A stretch of 11,745 nt of DNA from Deltaproteobacteria bacterium (GTDB lineage Bacteria > Myxococcota_A > UBA9160 > JAFDET01). Position 1 is the first letter of the stretch. Every line of letters starts with the position of its first letter. The DNA is taken from contig JAFDET010000076.1 of assembly GCA_019310195.1 (NCBI GenBank), positions 1-11,745 of the forward strand. The letters run 5' to 3'. The notes beneath the pieces are model-generated. The model was not told the origin of the DNA. It searched no databases and worked only from the letters and a program-made list of their open reading frames with translations. This document shows, piece after piece, positions 1 through 6,304 of the stretch. The translations under genes were made by a program, and so were the position numbers.

Positions 1-1386
1 CAGGGCCAGGGCCCCCACGAGCGCGGCGCCGGTGGCCAGCGGAGTGGCGCCCAGCAGCCCCGGTGCCAGGGGGCACCTCAGCGCGTCGGCCACGGGGCCA
101 CCGTCGGAGGCGGCCAGGGCGCGCGCGCGCAGCAGGGACGGCTCGACGGTCTGGTCGGCCACGAAGTGGATGGCCCGCTCCTGGATCAGCGACAGGTCCT
201 CGACCAGCTCGGAGTCCAGCTGCTGGGCGGTGGCCAGCGCGGCGTCCAGCTCGACGACGTTGAGCGCAGCGCCCCAGGCCTGGGAGAGGTTGAACCAGGT
301 CACCGCCGAGGACCGGCGCTGCAGGGCCTTCCGGTAGAAACCGATGGCGCCGTCGGTGTCACCCAGGGCGAGGCGCACGTTGGCCGCGTTGTTGAGCAGC
401 ACCGGATCGTCCGGGGCCTCGACCAGCAATGCCGCATAACGTGCGTCCGCCGCCTGCAGGTCACCGGTGCGCTTGACGCCCATGGCCAGGGCACGCGCCG
501 CCAGGGGGTCGCTCTCGGCCGCACCCTCCAGCCGCGCCAGGTGGATCGGCGTCGCGAAGCCATGCTGGGCGTTGTGGACCGAAAGGGCCACCGGGTCCGA
601 GTGGAATGCGCCCAGCGCCTTGCCCGCTTGCTGGAGCATCGGATGCAGGGCCACCGTGAGAGCCAGAGCCGCAAGGCCTGCGGCGACCCAGCTGCGCCGG
701 GTTCCGTAGGCCGCGGCGACCACCAGGCACGCCAGGCACAGACCCAAGATGCCCTGTCCTGCCGCCGCCGGGGCCAGCATGACGACCCCCAGCAGCGCAG
801 CCCGGGACGGCTTGGGGGTATCGGCGGCGAGCCGGTCACCGAGATCGTGAGCCGCCTCCCGCGTCACCCACAGGGCGGACAGGACCAGGTAGAGGATGGC
901 GCCACCGGCCAGCGCCATGGCGGCGGCATGGAAGGAGGCCGCGTAAAGCCAGAGCGAGGCTTCCAGGTTGCGCCGGAAAGCGGCCACCGCGTCCACGGTC
1001 GCACGGGCCGCCCCGATCGGGGCGAAGTTGTCCGTGAGGCTCGCCACGGCCAGGGCCATGTGGGCCGCGGGCAGGTCGGGTGCCAGGCGCACCGCCATGC
1101 GGGCGATCTCCACGCGGCGGATCCCCTCGGGGGGGCTTGCCAGCAGCGCCCGGGCCGCGGGCTCCACGTTTCTCAGCCCCAGCTCCAGCGCAGCAGTGCG
1201 GGTGTTCTCCACCCGGGCCTCGAGGGAGACCCCCGGCTCGGACCAGGCCTCCACGAAACGCGGCGTGCGGGCCATGGAGGCCTCAGCCGACGCAGGACGC
1301 ACGCCCCCCAGCAGCGCCACGGCGCTGAGCACGAGCAGCCATACGAGCGGTCGAACCGCGTTCAGACGGGTCCCCTCCCGGGACAC
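1..1386 (-). CDS. TPR-repeat membrane protein, 3' end beyond the window
   Basis: A minus-strand frame stays open from a GTG at 1386 to the left edge, giving 462 residues with no stop in the window. The GTG is chosen because GGCGGGG lies just upstream and the product then begins with a signal-like segment: a basic start, a hydrophobic stretch at about residues 13-28 (VWLLVLSAVALLGG) and an Ala-rich cleavage-type sequence ending near ASAEA. Further hydrophobic segments lie at about 147-172, 197-226, 231-248 and 442-462, so it is probably a multi-pass inner-membrane protein. Residues about 295-375 resemble tetratricopeptide repeats, with small-residue patterns such as NNAANVRLALGDTDGAIGFY followed by a second unit. 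TPRs usually mediate protein-protein contacts. No enzyme motif is visible and I do not recognise the family. It is transcribed divergently from rpsT. Confidence is high that it is a gene and low on function. Confidence 0.82.
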   Translation of the reverse strand, partial: MSREGTRLNAVRPLVWLLVLSAVALLGGVRPASAEASMARTPRFVEAWSEPGVSLEARVENTRTAALELGLRNVEPAARALLASPPEGIRRVEIARMAVRLAPDLPAAHMALAVASLTDNFAPIGAARATVDAVAAFRRNLEASLWLYAASFHAAAMALAGGAILYLVLSALWVTREAAHDLGDRLAADTPKPSRAALLGVVMLAPAAAGQGILGLCLACLVVAAAYGTRRSWVAAGLAALALTVALHPMLQQAGKALGAFHSDPVALSVHNAQHGFATPIHLARLEGAAESDPLAARALAMGVKRTGDLQAADARYAALLVEAPDDPVLLNNAANVRLALGDTDGAIGFYRKALQRRSSAVTWFNLSQAWGAALNVVELDAALATAQQLDSELVEDLSLIQERAIHFVADQTVEPSLLRARALAASDGGPVADALRCPLAPGLLGATPLATGAALVGALAL

Positions 1387-1441
1387 GAGGCCCCGCCGAC
1401 GTATCGGCCTCTCGCCCCAGCGACTGAACCGGCGGCGCTGG

Positions 1442-1470
1442 TCGACAGGTGCCGCCCCCTCGACTAGGGT
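1442..1470 (+). promoter_or_regulatory. Candidate sigma-70 promoter of rpsT
   Basis: TCGACA at 1442-1447 matches the -35 consensus TTGACA at five of six positions. It is followed after exactly 17 nt by TAGGGT at 1465-1470, which keeps the TA....T frame of a -10 box as is common in GC-rich genomes. Transcription would start near 1477, giving a leader of about 20 nt that still contains the ribosome binding site. The position directly before a highly expressed ribosomal protein gene supports the call. It is pattern-based only. Confidence 0.55.
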
Positions 1471-1485
1471 TCGGGCCTTCTGCAC

Positions 1486-1491
1486 GGAGAG
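1486..1491 (+). promoter_or_regulatory. Ribosome binding site setting the rpsT GTG start
   Basis: GGAGAG lies 4 nt before the GTG at 1496. Together with the conserved S20 start sequence (M)ANHKSA, it fixes the start at this GTG and not at the in-frame ATG codons further upstream, which belong to a chance open frame antisense to the TPR gene. Confidence 0.7.
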
Positions 1492-1495
1492 ACCG

Positions 1496-1753
1496 GTGGC
1501 CAATCACAAGTCCGCAGCCAAGCGCGCCCGCCAGACGCCCAAACGACGCGACCGCAACCGCGCGATTCGCACCCGGGTACGAAGCGCCGTGAAAGGCTTC
1601 CTGGAGGCCGTGGCAGGCGGAGACGCCGACGCCGCGCGGACGTCCTTCCGCAGCGCAGAGCGAGAGCTGCGGAAGGCGGCGAGCCACGGCGTGCTGCCCA
1701 AGGGGCGGGTCAGCCGCAAGGTCTCGCGTCTGGCCAAGCGCCTCCAGGCCTAG
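1496..1753 (+). CDS. rpsT: Small ribosomal subunit protein bS20
   Basis: This encodes bS20, an 85-residue basic protein that binds 16S rRNA and helps assemble the 30S subunit. The N-terminus (M)ANHKSAAKRARQ is the family hallmark, followed by RRDRNRAIRTRVRS, a GGDADAA turn, and a C-terminal helix with the family's KGRVSRKVSRLAKRL pattern. The length is normal for S20. The start is GTG with a good ribosome binding site, and a plausible promoter sits in the short divergent spacer. rpsT is the only plus-strand gene here and runs head-on into holA, with 25 nt between the two stop codons. rpsT and holA are near each other in many bacteria, which supports both calls. The same reading frame is open far upstream, but that extension overlaps the TPR gene and shows no S20 homology. 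Confidence 0.97.
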   Translation: MANHKSAAKRARQTPKRRDRNRAIRTRVRSAVKGFLEAVAGGDADAARTSFRSAERELRKAASHGVLPKGRVSRKVSRLAKRLQA

Positions 1754-1766
1754 CGGCCGACGCCCT

Positions 1767-1791
1767 CCTTTCGCCAGGCTAGGCCGAAAGG
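1767..1791. terminator. Possible hairpin between the convergent rpsT and holA ends
   Basis: CCTTTCG (1767-1773) pairs perfectly with CGAAAGG (1785-1791) around an 11-nt loop, and the stem can be extended by two pairs with one bulged C. A second perfect 8-bp repeat, GGCCTAGC (1747-1754) and GCTAGGCC (1778-1785), contains both stop codons, one in each arm. The hairpin lies just after the rpsT stop and overlaps the last codons of holA. Neither side has a T-run, so it is not a classical intrinsic terminator. It could be a weak bidirectional stop, a 3'-end stabiliser, or chance in GC-rich DNA. Confidence 0.35.
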
Positions 1792-2756
1792 CCCATCACC
1801 AGGCGCTCGAGGGCCAGGTCCGGGGGCAGCGAGCCGCGCCCCTTCAGCACTTCGTCCACATCTGCGATCGCGTCCAGGCAGGCGAGCAGCCGCGCAGCGC
1901 GGTAGCGACGCGCCTGGCTCTCCAGCTTGCGCACCACGAAGGGCGGGCCGCCGACGCGCCCGCCGTGGCAAAGCCGCGTCAGCCTGCGCATATGACTGGC
2001 CAGCGCCCCCAGGACCATGGGCGGGGCCGCACCCTGCTCCAGGATCCGCCGCAGCACGACCAGTGCCTCGGCGGTGTGCCCCCCGCCGATGGCGTCGGTC
2101 AGATCCCAGATGGGCTCCTCGGCGACATCGGAAGTCAGCCACGCCAGCTGCTCGCGATCGACGGTCTCCCCCGGCTCCGCCAGCAGCGCCGCCTTCGCGA
2201 CCTCCTGACGCAGCAGCAGCAGGTTGGGTCCGATGCGCTCTGCGAGAAGCTGCACCGCACCCGCGTCCAGCGACACGCCCTGGCGCCGTGCCTCGGCGCG
2301 CGCGAAGGCGGCGATGTCGCGTTCCCGACGGGGCGCTTCGCACGACACCAGCGCGTGGGGCTCAGCGAAGGCCTTGACCCACTTTGCACGACCGTCGGGC
2401 TTCGCCGACGTGACCACCAGGACCACGTCCTCGCGGTCCGCCAGCTCGACCAGCGCCGGCGACAGCGCGTCCAGCAGAGCCTTGGAGGCCGCGCGACGCT
2501 GGACCGGCTCGCGCAGCACCACGAGCCGCCGCGGCGCCATCACCGGTAGGGTGCGCAATGCGTCGAGGAAGCTGCCCGGCTCGGTGGCGGCGCCGTCGAG
2601 CAGATCCTCGTTGAAGTCGCCGGCATCCGCCGTCAGGGTCGCTGCGCGGATGGCACGCAGGCAATCGTCGCGCAGCAAGGCTTCGTCACCGGCCAGGAGG
2701 TAGGCCGAGCGGAGGGTTCCTTCCGCGAGCTCGCGCTCGAGCTCGTCAGGGCTCAC
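1779..2756 (-). CDS. holA: DNA polymerase III subunit delta
   Basis: This encodes the delta subunit of the clamp loader, the wrench that opens the beta sliding clamp during DNA replication. The 325-residue product has the usual family length. Near the N-terminus SAYLLAGDEALLRDD corresponds to the conserved YLLxGxExxL region. The middle has the order typical of delta: a beta-rich first domain with RRLVVLREP and DVVLVVTSAKPDGRAKW, then AFARAEARRQGVSLDAGAVQ and LAERIGPNLLLLRQEVAK, which match the conserved LxxxxGxxLxxLxxEleKL segment. The helical C-terminal collar follows, with VLGALASHMRRL and LALERLVMGLS. The start is GTG at 2756, overlapping the lptE stop as GTGA, so translation is probably coupled. 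The neighbours lptE and rpsT are frequent companions of holA. Confidence 0.95.
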   Translation of the reverse strand: MSPDELERELAEGTLRSAYLLAGDEALLRDDCLRAIRAATLTADAGDFNEDLLDGAATEPGSFLDALRTLPVMAPRRLVVLREPVQRRAASKALLDALSPALVELADREDVVLVVTSAKPDGRAKWVKAFAEPHALVSCEAPRRERDIAAFARAEARRQGVSLDAGAVQLLAERIGPNLLLLRQEVAKAALLAEPGETVDREQLAWLTSDVAEEPIWDLTDAIGGGHTAEALVVLRRILEQGAAPPMVLGALASHMRRLTRLCHGGRVGGPPFVVRKLESQARRYRAARLLACLDAIADVDEVLKGRGSLPPDLALERLVMGLSA

Positions 2757-3274
2757 GGGGGAGCCACCTCCCAGATCAGGTCGTGGATTCGCGTGGCCAG
2801 CATCACCGCGATCTTGCGCAAAGCCTCTTCGCGGTTCTTGCGCTCCACCTCGATGTCGGCGCTGGCCAGGTAGCTCTCGCGGGCGCGCAGGGCCCTCCGG
2901 TCGATCCCGATCTCGGTGCCGGGGCGGATCAGCTCCAGGTCGAGACTCACCCCGACCGCGAACTCCAGCGTGCTCACCACCGACGAGAAGCTGCGCCCGG
3001 AGGTGGCGATGTCGGCCACCCGCCCGCGCAACAAGATCTCTGCAGCCCCGGCGTCGTTGACCAGGCGCATGGCGCCGCGTCGGGCCACTTCCCGGCGCAG
3101 CGCGTCGGCCACCACGATCTCGTAACCGGGCTCGTAGGACTCGTTCTCGAAGGTCTGCACGGCGATGGCGATCGCCTCATCCCGCTCCGGGTAGTCGACG
3201 AGCGCATAGCCGCACCCGGTCAGGGCGAGGAGGATCGGCAGGAGCGATAGGAGTGATAGCCCGCGGCGTGCCAC
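2753..3274 (-). CDS. lptE: LPS-assembly lipoprotein LptE
   Basis: LptE is the outer-membrane lipoprotein that plugs the LptD barrel and helps place lipopolysaccharide in the outer leaflet. The 173-residue product starts with a lipoprotein signal peptide: basic residues, a hydrophobic core (LSLLSLLPILLAL), then lipobox LTGC with the lipidated Cys at residue 21. CGY directly after the lipobox is typical of the family. It continues with IAVQTFENESYEPG, ADALRREVARRG and LRGRVADI, matching the LptE layout, and ends in a helix. The only sensible start is GTG at 3274; no ATG or TTG fits. No good ribosome binding site precedes it, and the first base of the start codon lies in a GC-rich hairpin. The frame is the same as that of the preceding receptor gene, separated by that gene's TAG. 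Its presence implies a Gram-negative, LPS-bearing cell. Confidence 0.9.
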   Translation of the reverse strand: MARRGLSLLSLLPILLALTGCGYALVDYPERDEAIAIAVQTFENESYEPGYEIVVADALRREVARRGAMRLVNDAGAAEILLRGRVADIATSGRSFSSVVSTLEFAVGVSLDLELIRPGTEIGIDRRALRARESYLASADIEVERKNREEALRKIAVMLATRIHDLIWEVAPP

Positions 3275-3299
3275 GGCCCGCAGGATAGGGAGCGGGCCG
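3274..3299 (-). promoter_or_regulatory. 8-bp GC hairpin between the receptor gene and lptE
   Basis: CGGCCCGC (3274-3281) and GCGGGCCG (3292-3299) are perfect inverted repeats around a 10-nt loop. In the minus-strand transcript this hairpin fills most of the 33-nt gap after the receptor stop and includes the first base of the lptE GTG. No T-run follows, so it is not a standard intrinsic terminator. It might lower lptE translation, mark an RNA processing point, or partly separate the chemosensory part of the transcript from the housekeeping part. The stem is directly visible; the role is inference. Confidence 0.5.
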
Positions 3300-3307
3300 A
3301 GAGGCGG

Positions 3308-5896
3308 CTAGGCCTCCAGGCGGAAGCGCCGCACGCGCTCGCGGAGCGCCTCGGCGTGGCGCAGCAGCTCGTCGCTGGTTCCGCTCATGCGGCCCACGGC
3401 CTCCTGGTTGGCGTGGGTGTCGCCGCGCATGCCCTCGAAGAGCTCGGCGGCGCGCGCGCACGCCTCCACCTGATCGGCGATGGCCTGGCGGATCCGCTCC
3501 ACCGACGTTCCAACGCGCTCGAAGGCATCCCGGATCTGTCCGGCGCCCGCCTGCTGTTCACGGGTGGTGGAGCTGACGCGATCGCCGGCGTGACGCATGT
3601 CCGTCACCTCGTTCAAGATCAGCTCGTTACCCCGGTCCTGCTCCAGGCTGGCCCGCCGGATCCGCTCCACGCCGGCCTGCACGCGCTCCATCAGCTCGAC
3701 CACGTGGGCCGCCGACTTGCTCTGCTCGCCGGTGGCCGACACGATCTCCTCGATGCGCTCGCCGCTCTCCCGGGCGGCCTGGGTGATCTCCTCCAGGGAT
3801 TCGCCGGCCTCGGCGGAGAGCGAGACGCCGCTGGCCACCGACTCGGCGCCGCGCTCGATGGCGGCCACCGCGTTGCCGGTCTCGCGCTGCACTGCGTCCA
3901 CGCGCGCCTCGATCTCGCGGGTGCTGGACAGCACCCGGTCCGCCAGGTCTTTGATCTGGTCGGCCACCACGGCGAACGCGCGCCCGTGCTCGCCCGCCTG
4001 GGCTGAGATGATCGCCGCATTCAGCGCCAGCAGGTTGGTCTCGTCGGCTACGCCGGTGATCACTCCGAGGATGCTCCCGATCTCGGTGGCGCGGGTTCCC
4101 AGGGAGCCGATCACGGTGCGGGCGGTCTCGGTCTCGCTGCGGATCACCTCCATGCCCCGAATCGTCTGCGCCACGCGCTCGCGGCCCCTCTCAGCGGCCG
4201 TGATCACGCTCTGGGAGAGCCGCCTCGTCTCTCCGGCGTGCTGCTCAGCCCCGCGCACCGAGCTGGCCATCTCCTCCATGCTGCCGGACGTGTCGCTCGC
4301 GGCTTCGGTCAGGGCGTCGGCGCTGCGCGCCACCTCCCGAATGCTCGCCGCCATCTGCTCGACGGCGCTCGAAACCGTGTCCACCCGGGCGGCGAGCGAC
4401 ACCGCCGTATCGCTGAGCGCCGCGCCCACGGCCCCCATCTCGTGGGCCGAGCTGGTGGACTCCTCCACCGCGCGCGCCAGCTCGTCGGAGGAATCCGCGA
4501 TGCCCCGGCTGCCGCGGTGAATGCGATCGACCGACTCCGCCGCGCCCGCGAGCGCGTCCACCTGGGCCGCGCTGGCTCGGCCCACCTGCTGGGCCGAGTC
4601 GCCGATCTCCCCGGTGGCCGACTCCACCTGGGTTGCGGTCTCCGCCACCGCCGACATCATCCCCCGCAGGCCTGCCCGCATGCGATCGAAGGAGCGCCCC
4701 AGGGCGCCCAGCTCGTCCTCGGCATCGAACACCTCGCCGCCACCCAGGTCGCCTTCGGCGATGCTCTCCGCCTGACGCCCCAGTGCCGCCACGGCACGGG
4801 TGACGTCCGCGGCCAGCAGCCAGGCCGCCAGCCACGCCAGCAGCGCCGAGCCGGCAAGCACGGCGCTGAAGAGCAGCTGCGAGTGATCCGCGCCGATCCG
4901 TATCTCACTCCAGGCAATCGAAGCCAGCAGGACCCTGCCGTCTGGCAGCCGGCGCCAGCTGAACACGTTGGGCGAGTCGAAGCCGTCCCCGTCGCCGCCC
5001 TGCGGCGCCGCGCGCAGCGCTTCCCGTTCCACACCCACCAGCGCGTCCGCCCGGCCCCACAGGACCCGCTCGCCGGCGGCGTCCAGCAGCGCCAGCTCGC
5101 TGGCGGCGCCCAGGCGCACGGCATCTCGTCGCAGCGCCTCCAGGCGGAGGGCGTCCGGAGCGCTGCCCGCCTCTTCCAACAGCACCGCCTGAAGCTGGGA
5201 GACGAATGACTCCACCTTCTGGGTCGAGCGCACATGGGAGAGCAGAATGGCGAACGCGACGGTCACGACCGTGACGCCCACCAGGGAGACGCGCAGCTTG
5301 CGCGACAGGCCGAGCGGCACGACGGTCGCCTCGCGCAGATCCGGATCGGCCAGGGAGCGCGCCAGCCGCAAGCGCTCGGGCTCGCCGATGCGCTTGGCCA
5401 ACAGAGCCAGGAAGATCTCCAGGACTACGCCGCCGGAGATCATCGCGGCGAAGAGCGAGCCCGCGGTGGCGGGGCGCAGCCCCTCGGTCAGGTACCAGGT
5501 GCCGCCCGACACCAGCATGGCACACGCGATCCAGATCCAGATGCCGCGCACGAACAGGATCCGAGGCAGGCTGGTCAACGTGCGAAAGGCCCCGGCCCGC
5601 TCCTCCTGGCTGAGGCTCTGGTCTTCTTCGCGGTTCAGCACGTCCGCGATCTGGGCGTAGAGCCGGTGGTACATCCAGTTCAGGAGGGGGAACAGGACCG
5701 CGGCCGAAACGGCGGTCACCGCCACGAAGACGCGCAGGTGCGCGGGAGGCAGGCGCACCAGGGCGAGGATGTAGAGGACGATCAGCGCCACCGGCGGCGC
5801 CGAGACCAGCGACAGGTTGACGATCAGCCGGCGCCGGAAGAGGTCCCCGCGGCGCGCCCCCTCGGCTCCGGGCGGGTCCGTCACGGCCCGTCTCAC
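3308..5896 (-). CDS. Multi-pass methyl-accepting chemotaxis protein with HAMP domain
   Basis: This 862-residue chemoreceptor senses a stimulus and controls a CheA kinase. Hydrophobic segments lie at about 25-47, 55-75, 115-137, 143-167, 202-221 and 341-363, six in place of the usual two. Residues 222-340 between the last two are probably a periplasmic ligand domain; a Cache- or PAS-like fold is suggested by LALLDAAGERVLWG and DGRVLLASI but not proven. HAMP follows at about 362-412, then about 450 residues of coiled coil. The signalling tip is at about 617-652, with NLLALNAAII, AGEHGRAFAVVAD and IKDLADR, the version common in delta-proteobacterial receptors. Acidic pairs near 478, 513, 541, 702 and 716 sit in methylation-type contexts. 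There is no C-terminal NWETF-type CheR tether; it ends RRFRLEA. Its GTG start overlaps the regulator's TGA as GTGA, so the two are probably translated together. Confidence 0.96.
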   Translation of the reverse strand: MRRAVTDPPGAEGARRGDLFRRRLIVNLSLVSAPPVALIVLYILALVRLPPAHLRVFVAVTAVSAAVLFPLLNWMYHRLYAQIADVLNREEDQSLSQEERAGAFRTLTSLPRILFVRGIWIWIACAMLVSGGTWYLTEGLRPATAGSLFAAMISGGVVLEIFLALLAKRIGEPERLRLARSLADPDLREATVVPLGLSRKLRVSLVGVTVVTVAFAILLSHVRSTQKVESFVSQLQAVLLEEAGSAPDALRLEALRRDAVRLGAASELALLDAAGERVLWGRADALVGVEREALRAAPQGGDGDGFDSPNVFSWRRLPDGRVLLASIAWSEIRIGADHSQLLFSAVLAGSALLAWLAAWLLAADVTRAVAALGRQAESIAEGDLGGGEVFDAEDELGALGRSFDRMRAGLRGMMSAVAETATQVESATGEIGDSAQQVGRASAAQVDALAGAAESVDRIHRGSRGIADSSDELARAVEESTSSAHEMGAVGAALSDTAVSLAARVDTVSSAVEQMAASIREVARSADALTEAASDTSGSMEEMASSVRGAEQHAGETRRLSQSVITAAERGRERVAQTIRGMEVIRSETETARTVIGSLGTRATEIGSILGVITGVADETNLLALNAAIISAQAGEHGRAFAVVADQIKDLADRVLSSTREIEARVDAVQRETGNAVAAIERGAESVASGVSLSAEAGESLEEITQAARESGERIEEIVSATGEQSKSAAHVVELMERVQAGVERIRRASLEQDRGNELILNEVTDMRHAGDRVSSTTREQQAGAGQIRDAFERVGTSVERIRQAIADQVEACARAAELFEGMRGDTHANQEAVGRMSGTSDELLRHAEALRERVRRFRLEA

Positions 5897-6270
5897 CCGA
5901 CCTTGAGCAGCGACTTGGCCACGGAGAGCACCTTGTTCGCCTGGATCGGCTTCGTCAGGTACTCGTTCGCCCCCAACGCCAGCGCCCGCTCGCGGTCTTC
6001 GCTGGCGCCCTCGGTCGTGACCACCACGATGGGCATGTCCGCGATGCTGTCCTCACCGCGGATCAGGCTCACCAGCTTCAGACCGTCCATGACCGGCATG
6101 TTGATGTCGATCAGGGCCAGGTCGAAGTGGTCGCTGGTCACCTTTCGGAGACCGTCCATCCCGTCCTGTGCCTCGACGATCTCCACGTCCTTCAAGCGCT
6201 TCAGCGCGAAGGCCAGCAGCTGCCGCATGGTCGGGCTGTCTTCGACGATCAGGATCCTGTGTTTCGTCAT
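5893..6270 (-). CDS. CheY-like single-domain response regulator
   Basis: A stand-alone receiver domain of 125 residues with no output domain. It lines up with CheY throughout: acidic pocket E10/D11, phospho-acceptor D55 in LIDINMPVMDG, T85 in VVVTT, and K107 in YLTKPI, with the same spacing as E. coli D57, T87 and K109. It should be phosphorylated by a CheA kinase, which is not in this window, and pass the signal by binding a partner protein. The ATG at 6270 is preceded by GGGGAG at good spacing. It sits between the GAF gene (34-nt gap) and the receptor gene (4-nt GTGA overlap). The target is unknown; it could be a motor or the HEAT or GAF protein of this operon. A different single-domain regulator function cannot be excluded. 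Confidence 0.95.
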   Translation of the reverse strand: MTKHRILIVEDSPTMRQLLAFALKRLKDVEIVEAQDGMDGLRKVTSDHFDLALIDINMPVMDGLKLVSLIRGEDSIADMPIVVVTTEGASEDRERALALGANEYLTKPIQANKVLSVAKSLLKVG

Positions 6271-6273
6271 GAC

Positions 6274-6300
6274 GTACTCCCCGTCGCTCCCTGCGCTCCC
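6274..6300 (-). repeat. Three 9-nt purine-rich units upstream of the CheY-like gene
   Basis: Read on the minus strand, the 34-nt spacer contains GGGAGCGCA (6300-6292), GGGAGCGAC (6291-6283) and GGGGAGTAC (6282-6274) in tandem. Each unit holds a Shine-Dalgarno-like core; the last is correctly placed for the ATG at 6270. It may simply be a duplicated ribosome binding region. Confidence 0.4.
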
Positions 6301-6304
6301 GGCC

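Noticed and set aside
119..130. GC dinucleotide repeat (six units)
   Set aside because: It encodes alternating Arg-Ala in frame, is short, and there is no sign of slippage.
1129..1135. Run of seven G as a possible phase-variation tract in the TPR gene
   Set aside because: The frame is intact through it (Ser-Pro-Pro-Glu), and runs of this length are expected in GC-rich DNA.
1400..1428. Minus-strand promoter TTCAGT-17-GATACG for the TPR gene
   Set aside because: Each box matches only three of six consensus positions, and the implied transcript would start inside the ribosome binding region of the GTG at 1386.
166..1467. A 433-codon plus-strand open frame over the TPR gene
   Set aside because: The composition is shadow-like; the minus-strand frame has a signal peptide, membrane segments and TPR-like units.
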